38,736 bases of DNA from assembly GCA_024741835.1 (NCBI GenBank), contig JAENRP010000389.1, positions 1 to 38,736 on the forward strand, given 5' to 3'. This stretch comes from Diplocarpon mali. Taxonomy: Eukaryota; Ascomycota; Leotiomycetes; Helotiales; Drepanopezizaceae. Under the pieces are notes generated by a model that was not told the origin of the DNA, searched no databases, and saw only the letters and a program-made list of their open reading frames with translations. A program made the translations under genes and the position numbers. Below are positions 21,921 to 32,758 of the stretch, piece by piece; within the stretch, counting starts at the first letter, position 1; each line of letters starts with the position of its first letter.

Positions 21921-22214
21921 TGTGACGGCGGAAGCAAGGCACAAGTCGATAAAGTCACTAAGATCAAGGCTGCCAAATTGTATAGAATTTAAAGCTAAGG
22001 AATATATATAAAGTAGGAAGCCTTCCTCCTAATATGCTCTCCTTAGCCTACGACTCCTAGAAGTCGCTTTCTACTAATAAGTCATATTCTATCTACTAAA
22101 GGAAAGGTATAATAAAGGTGCGGCATATCTATTGTATTAGTCTATTTCGCCTCTATTTCTACTTAAATAGTTCTTATGCTTTTATCGCAACTATAATATA
22201 ACTGTACTATAATA
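21921..22214 (-). repeat. Element D 3' LTR
   Basis: 294 bp, gap-free match to 37,951-38,244. The outer (left) end keeps TGTGACGGCGGAAGC, while the inner (right) part is mutated (CTATTTCTACTTAAATAG where the other copy has CTGTTTCTGCTTAAACAG). Confidence 0.92.
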
Positions 22215-23500
22215 TCACCCCCTCCCTCTTAAGAAGCAAGGTGCCCTTATCTCAACCTATTCTTAGATAAAGTCGTATATAATCCTATTTTCAGCCCTAT
22301 TAATAAAGCCCTTTATCTTTTCGTTTATTAGATCACCTTTAGTATAGATAGTCTTAATAGCGGTCTCGACCAGTTCGTCTAAGTTATCGAATGCGCTAAT
22401 AAGCTTTCTATTATATAGATCCTTAAGATCGCGTTATTATTATTGGTTTTCGCATATCTATTCTAGCCAATCTATCTGGTTTGACTTCTATCGTTTGGCA
22501 AGGGTGCTAGCGGTAGTAGTAGGGGTGGCCTTCCTCTTTTATATAATAGTATAAGTAGCAACTTGCTATTATAGCTTATCGTTCTTATCTTATAATATCT
22601 TAAGCTTTAATGCGTCCTCCTTTGCTTTAGCTTATAGGGTTTTTAATTTGCGCAATTATTTGTTAAAGTTGTTATAAAGGCGATTAAACTCGACTGCCTT
22701 AAATAGTATAACAAAGACTATATGGCCACCTTATATAAAAGTTCCTCCTTTGGCCTCAATCTTTATAACTACTTTATCGATATTAGCAAGCAAGCGTTCC
22801 TTACTCTATGCAGCTTTTACAACTATCTTCCAAATGCGCTATTCAAAGGCTTTAAATCTGGCAGGCCTTAGGTTAACCTACGTCTTACCTTAGTCAGAGA
22901 TGTTTTAATATAGCTATTTCTAAAGGTTATCCTTAAGAGTCTTAACTTACTAGGTTATAACTCTCTAATTATTGCGCTATCTTTCCTCTTTATTAGTATG
23001 CCATCCCTCTTTATCTTAATAGGCGTAGGTCGATCATCTTTATTATTCTTATTCTTTAACTTATTGTAAAGCCAGTTAAGAGGGACCTTCTTACTAAGGG
23101 TAGTGCTATTTCTAAATAGGAAGGAGGTCGGGGTTAGCGTCGGCAAGGCGGTAAGTTCATTATCTTCGTCTATAAATAAGAGGGGCGTTAGTAATAGCAA
23201 GGCTATAGGTTTATTATCTTCATCGCTTTTAGATTTGCTATTTGTATCACTTATAGCTAAGAGGGAAGAGGTATTTCTAGCTGGCCTAATTGGTATCGTA
23301 GGTTGGTTATCTATTAGCCGTTAGGCAAAGGCAGCTTATATAAAGTCCTCCTCTATTAGGAAGGCTATAGTATTATTAATACCAATTATAGAATCGTCTT
23401 ATATATTAAAGGAATCGGTAGGCGCAATAGCAGGCGTAATAGTCTTGTTATTAAAGGGAAGGGGGTTATTTATTAGTTTACTTATAGTAATAGTTAGCTA
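22214..23500 (-). pseudogene. Element D third ORF, Gln-rich coiled-coil protein
   Basis: I do not recognise this protein. On minus, from about 23,330 to the polypurine tract, one frame can be followed if TAA/TAG are read as mutated Gln codons. It passes through ADANPDLLPI, HYP, EGPS, LALQ, DKEGWHTNKEER, VKTLKDNL, RPARFKAFE, RIWKIVVKAA, KERLLANIDKVVIKIEAKGG and FKAVEFNRLYNNFNK. It ends with LKTL, AKAKEDALKLKIL, FDNLDELVETAIKTIY and a stop at the polypurine tract. The composition (Lys, Gln, Leu heptad-like spacing) suggests a coiled coil. It is sense to D and downstream of integrase. An 81-codon open run at 22,955-23,200 in another frame overlaps its N-terminal part; which frame is coding upstream of about 23,200 is unclear. 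Confidence 0.5.
22215..22233 (-). promoter_or_regulatory. Element D polypurine tract
   Basis: The minus strand reads CTTAAGAGGGAGGGGGTGA just before the 3' LTR. This purine tract primes plus-strand DNA synthesis and fixes the orientation of D as minus. Confidence 0.8.
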
Positions 23501-23799
23501 AGTAGTTTAGTTCAATAATGTAATATATAGTAATAAGGCGGTAGGTCAGAAGAGCAAGTTGATTAATTTATAAAAGTAAAGCGAAGGTAGTAGGAAAGAG
23601 AAGTATTTATAGGAAAATAGATCTAAGCAGAAGTACTAGTATAGAACTGAGAATAAAGGAATAGAATAGTAAAGAATAGCAAGTAGTAAGGCGGTAAATT
23701 ATAAGAATAGCTTAAAGGGAAGGTAGTCTTTATTATACATTCCAGATAAGTGCATTAGTATCTAGCGCTTTATTCTTAGTCTCTATTAAGGTTAAATTG
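23501..23799. other. Element D segment between integrase and the third ORF
   Basis: About 300 bases of RIP-mutated D sequence. No domain or signal was recognised. Confidence 0.35.
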
Positions 23800-24501
23800 T
23801 TATAAGGGTATCTACTATTATCGCTAGCGTATTTAGTAATAACCTTCGTTCTTAAGGGTATTATCCAATAGGTAGTCTAGGTCGAGTTCATCTTTAGAGG
23901 CGGCTTTTAACTAGGTCTGCAATCTTGCCAAAGGCCTAAGAGCATTAAGGTAATTAGAGTGGAACTTCTTAAGTAATATAGCCGTATTCTTAAAGTTGCT
24001 AATAGGGTACTATTAATTGTTAGGATCCTATCTTACTTAGCTAACTTTATAATAGAGTTGCTTTTACTATATATTAGACGCTAAGATTTGGTCGACTTCC
24101 TATTTTAAATGGGTATTAATAATAATAGGTTCTACTAGCAGGTTGATCTGCTTAAGCAAGGGGTTATTAGCAGCTTTCCTTAGTCTATTAGCATAGAAGA
24201 CATTATATATTCGATAGGATAGGGGTAAGTCTACCTTATAAGAGTGGTAGACTAGACTAATAATTTTAAAAGGGCTTATAATAGGGAAGTCGAGCTTATC
24301 GGAGGGTCGGTCTATTTTCCAAGCCCTCTTTATAATATATACTAGGTCTCTTAGGCCGAAGTCAGGTTAGTATCACTTTTTATTTGCTTATTTAGATTAT
24401 CTCTCTTAAGCTATTAATATAAATTCTCAAGCAAACTAGACTGCTTTATCGATTCTTCTGACCTATGCTTGCGCTTCTTCCCTATTTAGCTTCTCCTAAG
24501 G
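23800..24501 (-). pseudogene. Element D integrase C-terminus
   Basis: Continuation of the D integrase past element E. It reads EKLNREEAQA, then RRIDKAV and FILIA at the left border of E. Next comes KKLDWK-like sequence (GLGK and PPISSTSLL in the neighbouring frame) and VYNVFYANRLRKAANNPLLK (about 24,190-24,230). That last run matches the chromovirus C-terminal block xVFHVxxLRPAAxDPLPxQ. Further on is EVDQILASN (about 24,070-24,110), like the EVEEIL(D/A)xR block that leads into a chromodomain. A complete chromodomain is not recognisable. Confidence 0.75.
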
Positions 24502-24635
24502 AGTGAGGAGCATGTATCTGTAGTTGTACAATAGTGGTTGATTGATCTAGAAGAAGAGGAGAGAAGCTATAGAAGAAGCTCTTATAACCACAGGGTCCGT
24601 GCGCCAAAGGCGCTAGTTACGTAATCCCTATTATA
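24502..24635 (-). repeat. Element E 3' LTR
   Basis: Matches 32,620-32,753 without gaps. The outer (left) side keeps TGAGGAGCATG and TTGTACAAT, while the inner (right) end is mutated (CCCTATTATA against CCCTACCATA). Confidence 0.85.
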
Positions 24636-25419
24636 AGTCCCTCTATAATCAGATTTGCCTCTGAATCTATCGGCCCTTAAGTATATATAATAAAGAAAAG
24701 GCCTAAGCTAAGCTTTAGCCTTAGAATAACCTTGCGCTTTTGAACTCCCTATTTAATACCTTATCTATACGCATACTTAGCCCTTAGCGAAGTTCACTCT
24801 AAAACTCCCGCTAGTTAGCTTCCTATTAATAATATATTAGTCCTACCTACTTCTAATAGCCTAAGTTCCCTAACTCTCTTGCTATACTCCTAGTACTAAG
24901 GGTTGTAGTACTAGCTCTAACTCTCGCTTTTTGCAAAGCTCTAGAGGTAAAGAATGAATCGATCTGCTTGCGCGTATGTTTTGATAGATTAGAAGCCTTA
25001 ATTCCTTTCTAGTTATTAGGTAGGAGTTTTTAAGATAGAAAGGCTTAAGCTGATTAATATGAAAGTAGCAAGGTATAGGTTTCCTATTGATCTAGGCTAA
25101 AGTGTATAATTTCTTATACTCTCTTCCCTTCCTACTAATAATAAAAGGGCCTCTTTATAAAGGGCGCAACTTCTGTCCTATAGTCGTATGATTATAAAGT
25201 ATCGCTATTAAGCCAAAGGGGAAGCTTCTCTTTTATCCTTAGAATCGTACGTTATAATACTCTTTTCTTTTCTATCTTTGAAGTTCTAATGCAAGACCTA
25301 CTTTAGACAACTTATCCTAGCCTCCTTTAATGTACTTAAGTATAGCATTACTCTATTCCTTATTCTTATTAGAATCTGCTGCCTATAGTTCCTTTAGAAA
25401 CCTTACGCTATCTAAATCT
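24636..25419 (-). pseudogene. Element E integrase C-terminal tail
   Basis: The minus frame goes on after the integrase core down to the 3' LTR (TLKEARI, DRKEKSIITYDSKDKREASPLA, RSCALYKEALYYQQEGKRV), ending DSEANLIIEGL near 24,640. It is Lys/Arg-rich, as expected of a DNA-binding integrase tail. No chromodomain was recognised. Confidence 0.5.
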
Positions 25420-26220
25420 ATATAGATAGTTTGGGTATAGTAGGCTGGGAATGCTAAGTTAACTTCCGATTTAGGCTAGTACCCTTATTAGATATAATAG
25501 GAGGAGTACCTTAAGAAGCCTATTTCTTTGAGATTTACTTTAAATACCACCTTCTGCAGTTGTAGCTTGTAGTTAGGACTAGTCTTTGCTATAGCTTACT
25601 GTATAATATCGATAGCCTTCTTACTCATTCCTATACTCTTCTTTGATGCTAATGGAGAGTTCACTTATAATATACCCCTCCTTCTGATATGATCTTATAC
25701 AACCTCTTTAAAGTGGCTATTTGGATTAATATAGAACTTGATCGGAATACCATCTGATTAGAATAATATATCTAAATATCTCCTAATATTTAAAGAGTTT
25801 GCATTCGAGCAAGGGTATACTTAGATAAAATGAGAAAAGTAATCAATAACTACTAATAGATAGCGATACTCTTTTAGAAGCTTTAAGAAAGGACTATAAA
25901 AGTCTGTACTAAGTAGTTCTATAGGAGTAGAGATAATAATCTTAGATAAGGGACTGCTTCTTTGCGCAGGGCCGTATTTAGCGCATTTTAAATACCTTAT
26001 GATATATAGAGTAGTATCTCGAACTATAGTAGGCCAATAGACATATCAGAGCTTTCTTAGCGTAATAGTAATAGCAAAGTGCCCGCCTTTATTATAAGCC
26101 TTTAATAAGGCTTATATAACCTATCTAGCGATTAAGCAAGTCTTATATACCCCTCTTTAATAGAACTAGAGAGTATCTTATTCCTATTTATACTTAGCTG
26201 CCTTGCTTTAGAGGCTGCGC
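25420..26220 (-). pseudogene. Element E integrase remnant
   Basis: On minus, AYNKGGHFAITITLRKL then YVYWPTIVRDTTLYIIRYLKCAKYGPA (25,975-26,110) is the HHCC zinc domain (GGHFG...TxxxLxxxYxWPxMxxDVxxYVxxCxxCxxxKxxxx) with His and two Cys visible. SSPLSKIIISTPIELLSTDFYSPF gives the first catalytic Asp (TDF), KEYRYLLVVIDYFSHFI follows it, and FYINPNSHFKEVV has the second Asp now Asn (CDPGxHF). The catalytic Glu region is not clear. It is inactive as it stands. Confidence 0.85.
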
Positions 26221-26559
26221 TTTCTAATTCTATTAGAGTCCTTTGGGAACTAGTAGTAGATTAGAAGTTGAGCTACCTTTAAGTACTAAAATGACTTATA
26301 GTATACTTCTATAGCGTCCTTGATCTTAACTTCTATAGTCTAAGATGATAGTATATCCCGGCCGTTTATAAAAGGACTCTCCTGCGGTATTATAGATAGT
26401 AAAATCGGTAAACCTACATAAGGGGAGACAGGCTAAAAAAGCGTATAGTACCTCCTACTAAGTATAGCTAAGGTGGCTATAAGCTTTATATCTTCTTCGC
26501 TCGTCCTAGCAAGCTCTTCTATCTTCTTAAGGCTAAATATCAAACTGATAACTTATGCG

Positions 26560-27179
26560 CGCTTAGGGCTATACTTGTCCTCTTGCGCTAGTATCAGGCG
26601 CTTATACCCTTTAAGTCTATCCTTCTACCTTTAGATAGGTGCTCTAATATCTGCCCTTTCGTCCTTATAGCAGACTAAGTCTATATCCTTAAGGCAATTA
26701 TCTCCTAGGAAGATGGTCCTTAATAGGGCATCTGCAGCCTTATTGCGCTTTTTTAAGATGTATTAGATGCTTACGTTTAAGAGGCATAGTTTAGATGCCT
26801 ATCTAGTATAAATCCCTTTATATTAAGCACTAGGGTTTAGAAAATAGGTAAGGGATTTATAGTTTATATAGATAGTTCCCTTTTGTAAGTGCTAGAATAT
26901 ATGATGATATTTGCGGTAGAATTCTATAATTGTAAGGAGTTCACTTTTAAAGGTTTTATAATTGCGCTAGGTTTAAGTAAATATAAAGCTATTATAAAGG
27001 AGAGGAAGCATCTTCTTCTTAATAGGTCTTTGCTATAAGATAATGCAGCCTTTTGCAAAGCTTAAAGCATCCAAATATATTATTATAAGGAACTCTAGGT
27101 TATATCCGTTCTATTTAATAATATTTAAGCATAGGTCTCGAAGTAGATTAAATGATAGCTTCTTAGGTTTATCCTACCT
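26560..27179 (-). pseudogene. Element E RNase H remnant
   Basis: It follows the RT on minus: IIYLDALSFAKGCIILQ (about 27,040-27,090) matches VxxDASxxGxGAxLxQ. KTFKSELLTIIEFYRKYHHIF (about 26,890-26,950) matches the ExELLAIV block, and YINYKSLTYFLNPSA (about 26,835-26,880) matches the TDHxSLxYF block. RNKAADALLRTIFLGDN (about 26,695-26,745) ends the domain (NxxADALSR). The DASxxG Asp is kept. Confidence 0.8.
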
Positions 27180-28399
27180 TTATAGTACCTTACCTATAAG
27201 CTTATTTAAAGGCTAAGAGATCTTTGCAAAGTTCTTTACTTAAGGATAAGTGATCTATATTACTTTAAGAAAGCCTCTTACTTCGGTAGAATTCCTAGGT
27301 ATAGGCTAGGCCTTGATCTTTTCTACCCTTTCGAACTTAATTATTATCTTCCCCCTTACCTTATGCCTTACTCTAAGCATAAGGACCTCCTTTATAAAGA
27401 GTGCGCATTTCTTAAAGGATAGCTTAAGCTATAACTATAGAAGCCTTAGAAGCAAATGATCTCTAAGGAACTCGAAGGCTATCTTAAAATCTAAGAAGCT
27501 ATTAAATATATTATCTATATAAAATATCAAGGGTAGTAGTTTTATAGCTTCTCCTTCTATCTATAGTAAGAATAAGGATGGCTTAGAGTCGTTAACTCCT
27601 AACGCAGCCCCTTCCTCCGACTAAGGAATTGATCTAAGCATGATTTTCATTAGCTCTATTATATAAAATGCCAAGCTCTTGCAACCTTGCGGTATACGGG
27701 TTGGCTGAAGTTGCTTATATCTAAGGGCCGAGAACGCGTAGTAGTACCTATATAAAGGGTAGACATTTACCGACTAATATATATACTTTAGGTCGAATTA
27801 TAAAAAGACCTTATAAGCTAGATTAGATAGATATTCATAGCATTCTTATATAAAGACTATGCCATAACCTGGTATAATCTCTTTAATTTTCGAATAGTCA
27901 AATGTAGTTCTATACTCTCTTACGGCTGCTTAAGACTCTATATTCTTCTTAACTATATGCAAATAAGAGTTCCAGTTAGATAGGCGCCTATTGCTTAGCT
28001 TTATGCTTTTAAAAACTCTATATACGATTCCTTTATCGATCGTCTTATTTAACTATATAAGCTTCTTAAGCGTATACCTCCTTATAGTATTATCTGCTAT
28101 TAGCTAAGCGTCTTCTGGGATTCTAGCTTTATAAATATATAGGTTAATGCAAGGTAAGTCTTTAAGACTTATGGAATTGACTTATTAATATATATAGAAA
28201 AGCAGTTACACTGCTTTAAGCTGCTTTAAAGGTATATATAATCTAAAGTTTAATACTAATAACTTTACTTAGGCTTTTAAGATATTATCTAAGACATCTT
28301 CTAAAGGTAGTTATATAACCCTACGTTTAGTATAATACCTCGAATTCTTTATTAGACTACTAATGCTTATATAATTTGATAATATGGCTAAAAGGCCCG
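27180..28399 (-). pseudogene. Element E reverse transcriptase remnant
   Basis: On minus, KQLQPTRIPQGCKSLAFYI (about 27,660-27,715) is the fungal RT box with (M/I)PQG kept, and LLPLIFYIDNIFNSF (about 27,495-27,545) is the YxDD box with the second Asp now Asn. FEFLRDHLLLRLL and LKLSFKKCALF follow, and then VRGFLKVI and KISQPLNKLIGKV (about 27,180-27,280). The finger region upstream (ARIPEDA, IRRYTLKKLI, NKTIDKGIV; 28,050-28,140) is also readable. Most interruptions are Gln to stop. Confidence 0.85.
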
Positions 28400-28779
28400 G
28401 CGGAGCTAGAGGTTATAGTATGATTCTGGCACTCTAAGATCTTAAGTAGTTACTCCTAGCTTATAGTAGAGCATATTCCTTTCTAGGTTAGAGTAGCTTC
28501 AATAGGGCTAATGATTTATCTATCTCAGTCCCTTTATAACCAGATTCGCCCTTGAATCTGCTAGATACTGGGTTTAGTATTATAGTATTTATAACGCCCT
28601 TTATAAGGCGTTTTAAGTAATTCAGTTTTTTAACTTAGCTATAGTATATAGTGCCTTTAGGTCAGTCGCAGACCCTGAATCTGATATATCTATATCTTCT
28701 TTAGACTTAGATAAGGTATTGCTATCTTGGTCTTTATCAGTTGTGCCTTAGTTAGAGTCGCCGTCTTTAAACTTGATTA
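28400..28779 (-). pseudogene. Element E protease-RT linker
   Basis: After the solo LTR the E frame continues on minus: FKDGDSN, NTLSKSKEDIDISDSGSATDLKALY, SSRFKGESGYKGTEIDKSLALLKLL and PLAPPGLLA. It is acidic and Ser/Asp-rich, with no named domain. It contains the internal copy (28,525-28,560) of a sequence that also lies next to the 3' LTR. Confidence 0.5.
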
Positions 28780-28974
28780 TGTTAAGATGGGTGATACAGC
28801 CATCACTCCGATGTATTGTCATATGACCCTACTGCTTAGTCAGTAGGATATTAATACATATATAGTTATAGGAAAGAAAGGGGTAACCTTCCTTCCTTAA
28901 CTCTTACTAATATATCGACTATCGACCTTTAGAAGTTTCCTATACCTACTGCGCCGACTCACTTAAGCTCAATA
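28780..28974 (+). mobile_element. Solo LTR of family B inside element E
   Basis: This 195-bp copy reads TGTTAAGATGGG...GCTCAATA on plus and is flanked by the 5-bp target duplication GATTA (28,775-28,779 and 28,975-28,979). It is the reverse complement of 18,264-18,458, without gaps over the full length. There is no internal element on either side, so recombination between two LTRs must have removed it. It keeps more CA/TG than the B2 copy (ATACAGCCATCACTCCGATG). It interrupts E between protease and RT. Confidence 0.88.
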
Positions 28975-28999
28975 GATTATAAGGTTCTCGATACTCCTT

Positions 29000-29449
29000 T
29001 AAGAGATGGCTTTTAGATATAGAATAAGGTTCAAGGGTTTAAATGGCTTATAAAGAGGCCTTTAGAGTATTATAGGCTTTTCTGTTCCAGTCCTTTCAAT
29101 AACTAAAGAGCTCTTGCAGATGTCCATTTTTGCAAAGACTATATATAGCTAAGGGAGTCCTAGTAGTAGACTTAATTCTATATCCTTCGGCCTAGTACTA
29201 GGTTATATAAATGAGTAGACTTTTCGCCAAATGTCCTTAACTCTTATATTAAAGGAGATAAAACTATTTAAGCGATGCATTTGCCTATTTGCTATTTTAT
29301 AGCTAACTTTAAAGAAGCTTTATAAGTTTAAGGTCTCCTTCTTTAGTCTTAACTTCTGCTATAGAGTAGGTAATATAATTAGGATATTAGACCCTTGATC
29401 CGCAAAGTATATACCTAATAGTAAATTTATAATAGTTGTCTTTCTTTCC
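29000..29449 (-). pseudogene. Element E aspartic protease remnant
   Basis: On minus the frame reads IYFADQGSNILIILPTL, a stop, KLRLKKETLNL (about 29,310-29,410), matching the retropepsin start VDxGSxxNxIS with the catalytic Asp in DQGS. Then come FNIRVKDIW, SFI, STRPKDIELSLLLGLP and YIVFAKMDI, where LLLGLPWL is the usual C-terminal ILG(L/M)PWL box (about 29,180). It would process the polyprotein. Confidence 0.7.
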
Positions 29450-30599
29450 TCCTTGATCCTAATAGCTATAGGAATCTTCTAAGCCTTATCATCTAGATGG
29501 ATCTATAAGGTAATTTGGGCTAGCTAAGCTTTAATAATAGTATTTCGATATAGTGATATTCCTAATTCTACCCTCTTTAATATAGGTAAGTTGATTAAGG
29601 GTGCTGATTTCTTTACGCTCTTCTTTTGATTCTTACGAGTCAATAGCTTTCTAAACTCCTTAGTGCCTTTAGGAGAAGTCTATATAAACTCTAGTAGATT
29701 TAAAGGAACCTAGATTCGCTCTATTAGTGCTTAGTAGTTTATAGGTCCTAATCCTTCCCTCTTTATAATCTCCTTAAGCTATTTGAGCTTTCTTTCTCCA
29801 TCCTTTGCCTTTATCTTTAAAAAGGGTTGATAAATTGCCTTAGCTTCTTTATCCGCAAGGACTTCCTCTTCGCTTAGGGTCTGAACTCTAATCCTCTTCT
29901 TAGCCTTAGCTTTAGCTGCATTTGAATAAATATATAGTAGATCTTTACTCTCTTTATCTAGCTTAAGACTATCTATCCTATAGACTAGTGACTTAAGCTT
30001 TGCCGGTCTTATATCCTTAATATAGCTATTAAGCTTAGCTTGCCTACTTAAGAGCTAAGTATATTCCTTTAATAAAATGCTATTGACTTCGGAGTTCGGG
30101 GTTAAGGCTCTACTCGACTTTTCTAATATCATAGCCTTAGTACTAGAGCTAATAGCATTAAATAGTATCTAAGGAGGCTCTAGGGCATTACTTCTTATAA
30201 TATATCTAAGTTTGTTCTAGAGCTCTGCATAATAAGCAGAGATATCTTAATTCAAATAGATAATAGCCTTTAGATAAGATCTCTCCTAATAAGGCAAAGG
30301 GGCATTAGGATATGCCCTCTTTATATAGTTGTAAATGCTATAATCTATATAAAGTACTCTATCTCTTGCTAAGTTGTAAGTTACTATTCTATTAATAAAA
30401 GGGTTTTGAAAGTCCGCGGCTGGCCTTAATAGTAGAAAGTATTATACTCCTTTTCCTTGTATAGCCCTAGGTCCCCTGCTAGCACTTGACCCAACTTAAG
30501 AATAAAGGTACCTGCTATTATAGGAATTGTACTAATTATATATATACTAAGCATCTTACTACCTTTTTAAGTTTTAAGGAGCTCTATTATCTAATTGGC
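29450..30599 (-). pseudogene. Element E Gag-Pol linker region
   Basis: A long readable frame on minus continues from Gag: ASRGPRAIQGKGV, FQNPFINRIVTYNLARDRVLYID, DISAYYAELQNKLRYIIRSNALEPP and LDKESKDLLYIYSNAAKAKAKKRIR, with only TAA/TAG interruptions. It is Lys/Glu-rich toward the end (EEEVLADKEAKAIYQPFLKIKAKDGERKLK). No domain was recognised; it lies where a Gag C-terminus or spacer should be. Confidence 0.5.
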
Positions 30600-32300
30600 T
30601 TAATAAAGCTTATATGCCTTAGGAACTAAATGATAAGGACTAAGCTATTAGCGCCTATTTTATCTAATAAGTTTGAGTAACTTAAGGCTAAGGGTCTTAA
30701 GCTTTAGGCTTATTATCTGACTAAGGCTATTGCTAAAGGGTATACTAATGCTTGTTCTAAGCAGTTAGAGCTATAATAGCTAAAACGCCGGCATAGTGTT
30801 TAACGTAACTCTTAAGCTTCTGATAGTACTTGCGTATCTCAATCTTAGCCTTAACCTTCTCTTAAGTTCTAATGGATTTCTAAAAGCGGTATAGAACCTT
30901 ATAGGTCTTCTAAAGGTACGGAATAAGCAAGGTGTTATTATTAAGCGTATAAGACTAGAGCTTATTATCTAGTACGCCTCTAATGAATATTAAAGTAACT
31001 GAAGTTAAAATGTACCAATCGGAGTCCTTTTGTATATAATTTAGGTCTAACGCATAAGCCTTATCTAAGTCCTTGATACTAATGCGCTTTAAGAGTTCTA
31101 TAGTCCTTAAGTAGTATACTGCAAGGGTTTCATTCTCTTCTTATATTAGATTAGTTATATTGGTTATAATATCCGTCTCTTTAATTAAGCAGTTGTTATT
31201 AAGGTACTAGCACTTTAGCTACTTAATAACTTCTTTCTTCTATTCTTCTGATGCTATAGGCTTATTTGCTATAATAGCTTTTATCTAGGGGTGAGATTTA
31301 AACTTCTTAGAGGCCTTCTTATAGAGAAGAATTAAGATAGCCCTTAGATATATAGGAGCAGGCGGGAAGGGCTGCCCCTTGACCTTGAAGTTATAATTAA
31401 GGCGGTCTAGCTATAATTCTACTAGCATTTTACTATCGAAGTCTTGATATCTTTCAAATCTCGGCAGCTTTAAGGATGCTATATCTGTCTTCTGATCTTA
31501 GGTAGTGTTTAAGGTAACTACTTTAGAGATCTTTCGCTTGGTAGGCAAGAATTTAAGAGCCTTTTGATTAGCAAGCTGGGCGTGAAGGCTCTGAGTAAGG
31601 TACTCCCTTAGTTAAGAGGTCTTCGATCCGATTCCTAAGAGCGTAAGGAGCTTATAGCTTCCTAGTTCTTAGGAAAACTCCTGGCCGAATTATATCACTA
31701 ATAGGGATAGGCTCTTCTCTAACGTTGCCTTAGATTGTGTCTAAGCTTCTATACCTTCTTTAACTCCTTGATTAGATGCTTAAGCCTTTATCGACCTTCC
31801 TCCTCTTTCTTATAAGGTCTTAGATGATTCTTTATCTTTAGAGGGGCTTACTAACATTTGCAATTCTTCTTTAAGATTCCTCTCTTATAAGGGTAGGGAA
31901 GGAGTACTGCTAGGTGCAGTTGCAGCAGTATTAGGGATCTGGTTTATTAGCTCTTGGAATAAGGTATCTACTTTTAAAGAGTCGTTTAGATACTTATCTA
32001 AGTTCAAGGGCTTATATGGTAGTGCTTTATAAGGTACTAGGCGTTCCTTAGTAGATCTATCTATAGGGTCGTCTAGCTTTGATAGATATAGAGCTACGAT
32101 ATCTATTGTATGCTATATAATATTGCAAAGTATTAACGGTTTAGTAGAGGTTACTATATTAGACCCTCTATTCTAATGGCCAGATCTAGTAACTTTAAGT
32201 GCTAAGAGGTGCCCTTTTTAAATTCGGGATGCAGGTATGAGTTTAAGTGCAAAGGGGGTATAATATAGTATAGTGTCTAGGTTATATTCCAGGTATAGTA
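30600..32300 (-). pseudogene. Element E gag remnant
   Basis: On minus, about 31,460-30,700, one frame reads RYQDFDSKMLVEL, LDRLNYNFKVKGQPFPPAP, IYLRAILILLYKKASKKFKSH, ETLAVYYLRTIELLKRISIKDLD and SDWYILTSVTLIFIRGVLD. This looks like the helical capsid part of a fungal gypsy Gag: one tract where the particle is built from about 300-400 residues. No CCHC knuckle was found. Stops are TAA/TAG for Gln. Confidence 0.55.
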
Positions 32301-32603
32301 AGTGGCCTTATGCCTAGTTAGGGTTAGCAGATAGGCAGATGTATCTCTTAAGGCCCTTTAGGAGCTGAATCCGATATTTGCTTTTATAAAGTGCAGATCT
32401 ATACAGCTAATGGTAATCTATCCTTAGTGAATGTTAGATAGGTGCTATTTGTATAATAGTAGCTATAGCCGCTAGGTAGAATCGACGCGTTATTGAGTTT
32501 CGATTTGTATAGATGCGTTATATAGCCCTGCGCTTGAACCTTGAGTTGTTTGTATTAATTAAGGACGCGTTTGAATCGAAGATATTGTATAGCGTTTTCT
32601 TAT

Positions 32604-32621
32604 CCTTGCGTAGGGCGCTAG
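32604..32621 (-). promoter_or_regulatory. Element E primer-binding site
   Basis: Directly after the 5' LTR, minus reads TAGCGCCCTACGCAAGG. It is best explained as TGGCGCCC... with one G-to-A change, complementary to a tRNA 3' end (GGGCGCCA). This supports minus orientation. The tRNA is not identified. Confidence 0.6.
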
Positions 32622-32753
32622 TAAGGAGTATGTATCTATAGTTGTATAATAGTGGTTGATTGATCTAGAAGAAGAGGAAAGAAGCTATAGAAGAAGCTCT
32701 TATAACCATAGGGTCTGTGCGCCAAAGGCGCCAGTTACGTAATCCCTACCATA
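32620..32753 (-). repeat. Element E 5' LTR
   Basis: The pair of the 24.5-kb LTR. The outer (right) end is preserved (GGCGCCAG, CCCTACCATA) and the inner (left) end is mutated (TAAGGAGTATG). Confidence 0.85.
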
Positions 32754-32758
32754 TAAGG

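Larger units (their letters stand above)
24636..28560 (-). repeat. Internal copy of the 3' LTR-proximal sequence in element E
   Basis: AGTCCCTCTATAATCAGATT... at 24,636-24,670 (next to the 3' LTR) recurs as AGTCCCTTTATAACCAGATT... at about 28,527-28,561, same orientation, about 35 bases with transition differences only. Both include a CAGATTC...GAATCTG-type hairpin. On minus each holds a short purine run (AGAGGGACT, AAAGGGACT). Confidence 0.65.
24502..32753 (-). mobile_element. Element E: Ty3/gypsy-type retrotransposon inside D
   Basis: The element is bounded by direct repeats of about 134 bp (24,502-24,635 and 32,620-32,753) and flanked by the 5-bp target duplication TAAGG (24,497-24,501 and 32,754-32,758). 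It interrupts the integrase of D. On minus it runs LTR, primer-binding site, Gag, protease, RT, RNase H, integrase, a long C-terminal tail and LTR, 8.25 kb in all with a 195-bp solo LTR inserted. The order RT-RNase H-integrase is that of Ty3/gypsy. The terminal bases are not simple TG...CA: on minus they read TATGGT...CTCACT, where TATG may be a RIP-mutated TGTG. Confidence 0.9.

Noticed and set aside
23103..23324. 73-codon open frame on plus
   Set aside because: It is antisense to the third ORF of element D, with no start context or recognisable domain.
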